Positions 1 to 9,368 of a stretch of 64,000 nt of DNA are shown here, piece by piece. This DNA is from Calvatia gigantea (taxonomy: Eukaryota; Basidiomycota; Agaricomycetes; Agaricales; Lycoperdaceae). The stretch is taken from assembly GCA_025093985.1 (NCBI GenBank), contig JACAAK010000004.1:3472001-3536000 (forward strand), read 5' to 3'. Within the stretch, counting starts at the first letter, position 1. Every line of letters begins with the position of its first letter. The notes beneath the pieces are model-generated. The model made no database searches and was not told the origin of the DNA. It saw nothing but the letters and a program-made list of their open reading frames with translations. Made by a program: the position numbers and the translations under genes.

Positions 1-1260
1 ACTTGCTACGGTACTACGCGGCAAAATGGGATCAATACACCGCGGGTGCTAATTACCTCAACCGGCTGTTCACATACTTCAATCGACACTGGGTGAGGCG
101 CGAGCGGGAGGAGGGCAATAAGGATGTATATCAAGTCTACACAGTATGTCTTTTTATAATCTTCCCTCAGCCGCGGTTAATGGGTCCCTAGCTCGCTCTG
201 GTACAGTGGAAAACATACTTCCTCGCGCACATCCAAAAGGATAATGCCAAGCTGACGAACGCCGTTTTGCGGCTCGTAACCCAGCAACGTAACGGCGAGC
301 TGATCGATCAAGACCTTATCAAGAAAGTTGTGGATTCCTTCGTGTCTCTGGGTCTCGACAGCTCAGATCCCAACAAAGAGTGTCTCGACGTATATCGCGA
401 TCAGTTCGAGAGTGCGTTCCTCCAGGCCACGGAAAACTACTACAAAGCCGAATCAGAGGCGTTCCTTGCCGAAAACTCCGTATCCGATTACCTCAAGAAG
501 GCGGAAGAACGACTAAGAGAGGAAGAGGCTTGTGTTGAACATTACCTACACGCGAAGACACACAAAGATCTCGTCAGCAAGTGTGAGCATGTCCTCATTC
601 GCGCCCATTCGGAGTCGATGTGGGAGAGCTTCCAATCACTGCTCGACTATGACAAGGACGAAGATCTTCAACGCATGTATGCTCTCCTTTTGCGTATCCC
701 TGAGGGTCTGGAGCCATTGCGTAAGAGGTTTGAGGTCCATGTCAAGCAAGCTGGGTTGAGTGCCATCTCGAAGCTTGTTGGCGAGGGTGGTGCAAATGCG
801 GAGTCGTTGGATCCAAAAGTTTACGTCGACGCACTCCTGGAGGTCCACCGTAAGAATTCGGAAATCATGCAGAGGAGTTTCAAGGGTGAAGCTGGATTTG
901 CTGCGAGTTTGGACAAGGCATGTCGTGAATTCGTTAACCGGAATGCCGCGACCGGATCTTCGTCAACCAAGTCACCCGAGCTTATCATTAAGTGTGCTGA
1001 TATACTTCTCCGCAAGGACAGCGAAACGGCGGGGGAAGATGATCTTGAGGGCGCTCTGAAACGCGTGGTAGGTCGGGAGGGGATACCCTAAACTGTGCGT
1101 TTATTGATGCGCGCGATAGATGATTCTCTTCAAATACCTTGAAGATAAAGACGTTTCCCAAACGTACACTACGAAATTGTCGAAGCGGCTCACCCACGGT
1201 GTCCCCGCGCCTGATGGGAGCGAGGCCAGCGTAGCCTCGGGGCACCATCGTAGTCAATAG
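1..1260 (+). pseudogene. Truncated cullin-1 copy (partial, runs off the left edge)
   Basis: A second copy of the cullin gene found complete at 16186-18913. Three exons are visible: 1-143, 192-1067 and 1120-1260, at the same splice positions as exons 3-5 of the complete gene. Introns are also similar, so this is a DNA-level duplication and not a retrocopy. It encodes part of the N-terminal cullin repeats (for example LNRLFTYFNRHWV and KECLDVYRDQFESAFLQAT). Similarity stops soon after KLSKRLTHGV, and the frame ends at TAG 1258-1260 after an unrelated tail (SGHHRSQ). The C-terminal half, which carries the cullin homology region, RBX1-binding part, winged helix and neddylation lysine, is missing. 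No internal stop or frameshift lies in the visible part, so it could still make an N-terminal fragment able to bind a SKP1-like adaptor. The upstream exons lie outside the window. Whether it is expressed is unknown. Confidence 0.8.
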
Positions 1261-1940
1261 GTTTCAAATCAGACGTGGTGTTTCAAACTGTGCTCCCATG
1301 CAAGCACTTCATCATCGTTGCACCTAATTTTTGGCAGACTCACAGAAGAACGGCTTGTATATGTAAAAAATAATCTAGAATAAATGCAAACAGGCCAATT
1401 TCGGGGTATTTCCTATCTGGCTCCGTACTATTCATGCGAAAGATTCACCGCAGGCAGACAGAGCGCTCTGAAACACTCATGCCAATTCCGAGGCGGATTG
1501 GATTGCTCATGGAGGCTACTGATAGGAGTGGTCGTGCGAAGGAGATTCAACTGGTGGGGTTATCAACTCTGCTTTCGCTGGTCCAGCTCTGACCTGAAGC
1601 TTGAAGCTTGACAAACAGCGTATCGGAATGATACTTCTCACCGGCCTCCTCCGTTACCATTGTATTGGCATGTGGAACCTGAACATCGTGTTCTAGTGGA
1701 CCTGTGGATGTATATGGGGTTCCCTGTCCACGCAACCCGCGTGTGCCGTTGGGGGGAACGGAACTACAACGTGTTTTCGAGAAGATTGATTCCACCATGC
1801 TTTTTGATTGGGTGCAGTCGTTCATCCTCCGTAGGCTTTTCGGCTCGTTCAGGTGGTTAATTAATGATGTGTCACAATCCTTGTATGAAGTCTGTACTAT
1901 TTGCGGACATCCCGACCCGACCCCGACTGGACAGCCTACA
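1261..1940. other. Unassigned stretch between cullin fragment and Helitron
   Basis: Short open frames exist on both strands (for example 1704-1955 plus and 1547-1825 minus), but none has a recognisable motif or convincing exon structure. It may be the remains of a host gene broken by the duplication or by the Helitron. I see no RNA gene or repeat here. Confidence 0.4.
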
Positions 1941-2484
1941 TCATCATCATTATAGAGGGGGATGATGGTGTCTTTGGGGTCCTTGCTTACAAATTTTAGT
2001 CAGCATTGGTAATCCTGTGCTACTTTTGCACAGCCTTAGTCAGAATTGGTCAGCTTTGACTAAGCAAAAGTTGTTCCCTTCTACTCCTTCAAACGTTTTC
2101 GCATCAAACACTGCCACCTCAGTGCTTTGGGAGACTAACACTCAGTCCATGACAATATTCAACACTCCACCTGGTGTAAAAATTATAAAACATCCCCGGA
2201 ATGACAGAGAATGACTCAGACTACAGTCTTTATATAATTTCCTTAGTCAGACAACAGTCCATACTAAAAAAATGAGTCAATACTGAATAAATGACTCAAT
2301 GGCTGTTTCTATGACTCACTACTCACTAATGCTGTGAATCTAGCTTATTAATTTTCACTGCCTGAATGGTATATAAAGAGTGGACTCTGGTGGGTGTAGT
2401 TCAACAAAACTTTACTCATTACCACTACATTCTTGGCTCTTATACTGCTTCTATACCTATATCCTATCTATAAATTGGCTTAAA

Positions 2485-3783
2485 ATGTGAGTTATCTATG
2501 ATTTGAAATATTCTTTCTGTTACTAACTTATTACTTAGGGATCCACCACCACCACCAGCTGGAGATGTAGATGTTTCAGAACACAGAGATATCATCCTAC
2601 GCCTTCAAACTGGTCGGTTACAAAGAATCAGCAACTTATCCCACTCATATTCCCCACTCCATTATGTATTGCTGTTTCCCTATGGTGACTCTGGTTGGCA
2701 TACCAATCTACCAGCACAGCCAGGAGTTGGCAATAATCCAAGGTCCAAAAAGGTTACCCAAAGATGTTATTATGCCTACCGCTTTCACATCAGACCTGGA
2801 CCTCAGCCACCACTGTTTTGGGCTGGCAAATTGTTCCAGCAGTTTTTGGTTGATGCTTGGGCCTCTATTGAGCAGAGTAACCTCCACTGGTATAGGACTC
2901 ATCAAAAGGAGATTAGAGCTGAGGTTTACCAAGGCCTTCAGGATGCAGCTGTTGGAGATAGGGATGAAAACCTCAACTTGGCAAATTATGGTCAAAGAGT
3001 TATTCTACCTGCCTCTCATGTTGGAAGTGAACGTTACATGAACCAACTTTTCCAAGATTCTATGGCTATCTGTAGGGCATTTGGGAAACCAGACATCTTC
3101 TTGACAATGACTGCCAACCCCAATTGGCCTGAAGTACAGGAGGCATTATTGGTCAACAGGAATGATGGCAGGACCAAACAGGCATCTACAGATCGTGCTG
3201 AAATTGTGGCCAGAGTTTTCCAGGAGAAGAAGAAAGCACTACTCAAAGAAGTCAAGGATGGTCTATTTGGTACAGCTGTGGCAATGGTACACACCATAGA
3301 GTTCCAGAAAAGAGGATTACCTCACATGCACCTCTTGATTTGGGTTGAAAACCTAGACAAAATCAGAGATAGCCTGCATGTTGACTCTATGGTGTCTGCA
3401 AAAATCCCAGATCCTGTCACTGAACCTCACCTGCATAGAGTGGTTACATCCATGATGCTCCATGGTCCATGTGGTCCTGATCATCCCAATGCCAAGTGTA
3501 TGGTGAATGGAAAATGTAGCAAAGGATTTCCCAAAGAATTCAGGCCTACAACACTATATGGAGAAGATGGATATCCCAAATATGCCAGACCTAATGATGG
3601 ACGCACTTTTGTCAAGAATGGCTTCACCTATGACAACAGGAGAGTTGTGGCTTACAATGCTTATCTCAGCTCAAAGTATGGATGTCACATCAATGTTGAA
3701 ATCTGTGCATCTATTGAGTCTGTGAAGTATGTCCACAAATATCTCTACAAAGGCCATGATAGGACAACTCTGGAGATATCAGC
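2485..3783 (+). CDS. Helitron RepHel protein, 5' part (Rep/HUH nuclease)
   Basis: N-terminal half of the Helitron rolling-circle transposase. The reading frame is open from the splice acceptor at 2538 to the LTR insertion at 3783. A possible start codon is split by an intron: AT at 2485-2486, donor GTGAGT at 2487, acceptor TAG at 2536-2538, then G, giving MDPPPPP. The Helitron-like N domain shows the two-His metal site in RGLPHMHLLIW and the two-tyrosine motif in KYVHKYLYKG, the residues that nick and covalently hold DNA. The frame continues at 12688. The total without the LTR element and one TSD copy is 3573 nt, exactly 1191 codons including stop. The protein would act in the nucleus on its own element. 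The insertion should prevent production of a full-length transposase unless the LTR element is removed. Confidence 0.8.
3779..3783. repeat. Target-site duplication TCAGC, left of LTR element A
   Basis: TCAGC at 3779-3783 is repeated at 12683-12687, immediately after the right LTR. A 5 bp duplication is normal for LTR-element integrase. Removing one copy together with the element restores the Helitron frame. Confidence 0.92.
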
Positions 3784-4328
3784 TGTTGAATCTCGCCCTG
3801 TACCACTACGTTGGTTCAGTCTATTTATAGCTGAAACGGGGTTTGAGTATTTCACCTTCAGAGGGTCGATAATAACGGACCATCACAGACTACGTACGCA
3901 GTAGTTGTACCGCCCTTTAGGTAGTCGGTTATACCCTCCGCATGGAACCTTCTAGTACATGCGTCGTACACAGTATGCTCCAATTATGCTACTGGTAGTT
4001 AGACCTCACCCGTATAAGGGTTTAGAGTGCACAGACCAGGGATATTAGTATATATACCCTTATGTAGCATTGTAGTATGTACGCTCTTATGCAATGCCTT
4101 TTGGCATAAGACACTATGTCTTCTTTCCTCTACGCTAGCTTCACTAAGCATCGCTTCCCCTCTCCTTAAGACTCTCTGAGTACGCTGGTATAAGCAGGAC
4201 TATGTCCGCTACCACGCGCCTCTCCTACTGGACCGTCTCCCGGATGAATACGACTACCCTCCACCGCTGACGCCTACACGCTTAGGTAGTGTGAACTTAT
4301 ATTGGGGTGTCTACTCGTTCTCTCAACA
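3784..4328 (+). repeat. 5' LTR of element A
   Basis: 545 bp, TG...CA ends, nearly identical to 12138-12682. It shares its first ~100 bp and its 3' part with the 556 bp LTRs of copy B but differs in the middle, so A and B are related subfamilies. Confidence 0.93.
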
Positions 4329-4346
4329 GGTTATGGGCCCCGACCG
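4329..4346 (+). other. Putative primer-binding site of element A
   Basis: The stretch directly after the LTR starts GGTTATGGGCCCC and is identical in copy B (24111 onward). It differs at one position from GGTTATGAGCCC, the complement of the fungal initiator tRNA-Met anticodon stem-loop used by half-tRNA-primed Copia elements. The match is by eye and from memory of the tRNA. Confidence 0.5.
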
Positions 4347-7300
4347 CCGCTCACTCGGACCGCGTTAGCAACGCTGGTAGAGTTTGAGGAGGCTACGGTC
4401 GCTTTCAACCTGGGAGACAGTGGTGCCTTTGGTCCACTTGATACCCTGTCTGACCCATGTTGTGAACGCGTGCACTACGCACAGCAGTCCTACATGATGC
4501 TGACACGTTGTTACCCGTTCTTGGTTTTTGATCTGGCAAACCGTCATCTCCGGTCCGGTTCGACCGCTTTAGGTCTGCTCTCCATTCTGGGTCGCAGCAG
4601 AACTGTTCTGCTCTGGTTGCTCCACCTCTGTTCTGGTATCCTCTCTAATCGACGACGACACTTTGGGCTTTCTGGGATTCTCTTCAGATCCACCTCAGTA
4701 ATTTACTATATGATGTATCATCTACGCTGAGCACAATGCTCCGCTTTGCTGGTAAATTAGCTGGTCTTCATGACCGCAATAAATACCGCAGTGTCAGGCA
4801 AATTATAAGCCTTGTGTTCTTGTGTTCCAAGTCGATTGGGCAAGTCCTGCCTTGAGTAGAATAACACACCACGAGCATATACCTGAGCTATTTGACCCAC
4901 TTAAGCTGGCAGTTACAAGCCGCTAAGGCCCGCTTAATCGAATAAAGCTGGGATATATAAAACATCTTTGAGAGGTCCACCGTTCGTTCCTTTGCTTTAG
5001 GCTTCAACGCTTTACCTCTTCCACGTCTATTCGACTACCGCTTTACTCTTTCTACGGATAGCTCACGCGCTAAAAAGCGCTTTATGCCATGCTAAGGCAG
5101 TGAGCCGCCGCATTTGCAGCGCTTAAAGTTGCAGCAGCACTTGCAGCATTCGCAAAAATATCCAAAGAAGATAGCAAGGAGAAGAACGCTAATTGCGTCC
5201 TTGCAGCTGGGAAATAAGGGGAGAAGGATAATGAGCTGGTAATACCGCCATTATGTCGTTTCAGGAAATATTTCAGAATATAGTTCAAACATGCCGCTGG
5301 CTCGAGCGACTGCCGCCATATACTATTTCTCTTATAGAGGAGCTGCGTCGCTATATATCGCGCCCTGCTTCTAGCATCGATGTTCCTTCACTTGTGTTAA
5401 GCGCAAGTCCACGCGCCCAAGTTAGAAGACCTGTTTTAAGTCAGAGCATGGACGAGCAGATTAAAATGCTTTGTCCGCCAACTACAGGAATAACAATGAT
5501 TGCTTTAAGGAAGTTTGACTTCATGGAAGTCGCCGTCCATTATTAGGACTTAAGCACACCATTTAGCAACTATAATTGAGAAAGAGGATGAGTATAGCAC
5601 CATACGATGCAACACGCCGACGAATTCCTTAAGAAATCCTTTAGACTGCTCTTTACGGAGCTTGGCGCCGGAGGAGTTCTTGTGTCGCCATCTTCGGATG
5701 TCGCTGACCTTGATAACCAATGGATGGATATACGGTAGTACTTTCGACTTCATACTCCTTGATAAATGCTACGGAATAACGGTGTGCCGCGTGAGATGTA
5801 AGCGCTGGCTATAAATCCTTTTCTACGCAACAAGTGAGAAATCCTTATGGATCAAATGAAGATGATAGCGGGAGCATGTCGCTCTATTCACTTGAGAAGA
5901 ATATCCCTTATAGGATCTCGTGAATCGCATCATTACAAAGAAAGGAAATTACGACACGTCTAGGAATTAGCAGAATAGCTCCCAACGTATAACGGTTGAG
6001 CTTCAGCACTATGTCACCAGAATTAATTCTTAGACCTCGCCGCTTTACATTAGGCTTGAGGCAAGAAACTGGAATCCTATGGGAACGACAAGTATCTGAA
6101 CTGCTTTCATATTCCAGCATTAGTCTACGACATTAGGGATGAAAGATTTGTAGCGCCACATTAGTGTGCGGCCGATCTATATCGAGAAAATCTTATAACG
6201 TATGTCCTCGAGTGTAATACTTTTGAGGCAATCGTTAAAAGTCACCACCTTTGCAATAAGTCATGCAGAGCTGTATTAGTTCACCCAATCTCATCGTTGT
6301 ACACGAACTTGCGATTATAAGCAAGGAGATGAATGGTAGTTGAACATTACGCCTACTAGACTACATCGTTTGACAACATCGAACAGAACTTCCCATGATT
6401 ATGCCTTCTTCACTCGTCTTTTACGACTTGTCGAGATGATTGCATTATTTCATCGCCACTCTGGATTATTTCACAAGGGAAATTGCATCAGTACCTTTAT
6501 CCAGAACGCTTTATACGAATATCCTCGTCCTCGAGCATAATACTCGGACTTGATGGAATTGCTAGTCGTCTATTACGACACTACTCTATGACTTCTTATC
6601 TCATGATGATAGTTGTCCTCCTTTGAAAGAAGTTATGAGGCTCTAAGATTCATTAGAGAAACCTCTACAGTATAGCTGACAATGGCCAATGTCGCAACTG
6701 ATTATGGAGGAGAGTTAGTCTAAACGAGAGCAATAGCAAATATTCGTGGCATGAATAACCCACTTAAACCTCCTACTCCCAATGCTTTCGCAACGGTTGA
6801 AGTAGAGAGACTGATCCACACTACACTTTGAGAGCCTAAAAGCTTTACGGCAACGGGAATGTCTTACCCGTCTCAGTGATAGTTTAAGCGTTGACTAGAG
6901 CATAACGTGCCAGTCCAAGCATTTATAGTGGAAGACACTTAATCGTGTAAATCAAGGGATAAATCATTAATTTGATTCTGTACTGTGGGTTTGGCTTCGC
7001 GGCGCATCAGTTAACATGATGACCGCCCAAACATGATCGCTTATTCAAGATGTAACATACCTCGATCGTTTGATCAACGAGAACTTTCGAGTTCAAGCGG
7101 CACACAGAAAGGCTTAACGTTCTACGAACAATCCACTTTTGGATGCCTTACTCGATGAGGGAATATACCCTTAAAATGTCATGATTCAGGAACTGGATAG
7201 CAGTAAAACCAGTTCATTTGCAAAGAAGAGAGCAAAACCTGCACGAAGCAAGAGATAGCACTTTCTTTATCCACCATCTTTAGATGTCGCAGGATATATT

Positions 7301-8566
7301 CCATTACACTCCACAATCACCTCCTGATTCCTTTCCATTTCCATTCGAGAAATCTCCGCCCACCATGTCCTATGTCTTACGCTGACATATTCGCCAATTT
7401 GATGCATTATTTGCGCATTCCTTACAGGATATCTACCGCTTTTGACACACCACACTTCTGTGTCGCCACTTAGGTGGTACGACCGTTGTGGAGGAGTTAT
7501 AGAATAAAAACGCTGGTTGATACGCATTGCACAATTGAACCTGACTAGGAAAGACCGCACTATTCATTACGCGGGTCACCTACAGGAAGACTATAATGGA
7601 TTAGGCGTTCAATTTCAAGAAGAACTCGTTTGGACTCACCGACTAGAGTTAGACAAGCATAAGACTTGCTAAGCGTTCACGCTAGCGTCTACCAGAAAAG
7701 CGCATCAGCTCGGATAGATCATCCTAAAAATATGTGATGGTTATACCTCCATATGAGCTTTCGCCTCGCATAGCTTAACAAACTTGCGAGAAAATTCTTT
7801 TATTTCTGGAATTGCATCGATAATGATCCGCCATTAATAATGCACGTTGACATTTAAATCGAAAAACACTCGTCGCTGAGGGAGGAGTACAGTAAAACAA
7901 GTTCTTAATCGCTGGTGAATAACCGCATACGATTAAAGCTTTCAATAGCTACACTTCGCTGGTCCGTCTTAATTGATGTGCGCCGTGGTGGTTCGTAACA
8001 TGATAAACACTCTCTAAGCCCTAAAAAGCGATATGATTGAGTAACATGTATTAGGAAACTTAACATGCTGAAAAGCATGGAGGAGAGCTACGAATACAGT
8101 ATTCTTACTCCAAATCCGATGACCACCCCATCCTGCGCTTCACGGCAAAGGAAACTTCATTAAGTTGAAGGTATCGCTTTTGTGATTCAATTCTCCAGTT
8201 ATCCGCGCATGTGAGAAATGCTTAGCGTTGATGACAAAACTGCTTTTGCAGACTGGATGAGAAGATACACTGGAATAATCTGACGGGCTTCGGCTTACCA
8301 GATAAGAAAAGAAACTGAATGACACCAGACGAGCACTATAGGTGTTACGTGGAAGGAATCTCCAATCCTTGATTGAGCTGGACTTCAATCCGCCTTCAAC
8401 GCGATTATGCTGGATTTTATCCGCATTTTCCAAAACCACTTCGTCAACCTCGCTTTGACAATAAAGTCTAACGGATCCACAATTAGCTGGCTCGAGTGGC
8501 TGCCGCAATGCGATGCAACTAGCTGGCTCGAGTGACTGCCGCAACATGATACTGATTCCTACGTCA
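4347..8566. other. Internal non-coding region of element A, rich in short hairpins
   Basis: There is no supportable gene. Many short palindromes are visible, for example CATC-ttcg-GATG near 5694, TCTAA...TTAGA near 6636, ACGGG...CCCGT near 6852, AACTGG...CCAGTT near 7192, CCAC-tta-GGTGG near 7448, CATGC...GCATG near 8064 and GAATACAGTATTC near 8089. A 21 bp motif of the form GCTGGCTCGAGTGACTGCCGC recurs near 5294, 8488 and 8522, with variants after the captured segment (11599, 11660). The same layout is kept in copy B (24129-28364). Confidence 0.6.
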
Positions 8567-9260
8567 TCGCGAGCCCTCCTCTTTGGAGTTGATGGGGAAA
8601 ACACAAAGGATATGATATTCCTTTCCGCCTTCATACGAAGACGCTTGGATAAATATATTAGGTTTAGAAATATTCCTTTCCGCCACAGTCGCTGGAAAAA
8701 TATATTCATAGGACTTTCAATTGTTCCTATCGCCTCTTACAAGTCGCTGATAAAACAACTGGGGAGTTATCCCCGCCGACGTCTCATTACGAGCGTCTTA
8801 GGCAAAAATAACATTAGGAAATTATTCCTTCCTCCTCTAACGAGCTGTAGGAGAAAATATTATAAGGTTTACGCTTTTACCTTTCCACCTCTTACGAGCT
8901 CTTGGATAAAATAAATCAGGAACATATTCCTTCATACTCGATCAAGAGTCAACTGCAAAAATATGGCAGGAACTTATTCCTTTCGCAAGACAAAAATAAG
9001 ATAGGGTCTAACGATCCTTTCTCTCTTTTACAAGATTGAGGAAAAACTTCATAGGTTTTGAATGTAACCTTCCGCCTCTTCGTGAGTCTACGGTAAAACA
9101 TCTATATGGAATTTATCCATCCGCCTCAAATTGAGAGTCTGGAAAAATATAGGGTCAACTTCAAGACCCCTCCACCTCTTCGGAGTTGTATAGAAAAACA
9201 AATAAGGGACTTAATCGTTCCTCCCTCCTTTTCGGAGTTGATGGGAAATAACAAAAAGTG
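8567..9260. repeat. Degenerate hairpin-repeat array in element A
   Basis: About 13 head-to-tail units of roughly 50-60 bp. Each unit has an AT-rich hairpin of the type AGGAA-nnnn-TTCCT followed by a second hairpin in a CCnCCTC...GAGnnnnnGG context. The stems differ between units but still pair: AAAGGA/TCCTTT (8605-8624), GGGG/CCCC (8761-8774), AGGAA/TTCCT (8816-8829), AAGGT/ACCTT (8864-8883), AGGTT/AACCT (about 9053-9070), TGGA/TCCA (about 9109-9120), GGGTC/GACCC (about 9151-9168). The second hairpins vary likewise: CTTC/GAAG (8629-8640), CTCCT/AGGAG (8832-8853), ACTC/GAGT (8936-8949). Copy B keeps the array at 28365-29062. Confidence 0.8.
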
Positions 9261-9368
9261 TGTATGCATTCCTTGGGACTGAATCCTTAATCCGCATCGG
9301 CCGAAACGCCTTTTGCATGGAGGAAAATTGCATGAGACCACTTCCATTTGCGAATCCATTTATTTGGA

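Noticed and set aside
4302..4730. 142-codon plus frame just after the left LTR of element A, as a possible gag remnant
   Set aside because: It starts inside the LTR, has no gag motif, and is broken in copy B by a base loss near 24151, so it is not conserved as coding.
8140..8709. 189-codon minus frame in element A
   Set aside because: It runs through hairpin repeats, has no motif, and copy B breaks it by several indels, so it is chance.
8567..9260. CRISPR-like array
   Set aside because: The units are degenerate and palindromic with no constant repeat and unique spacers, and the genome is eukaryotic.
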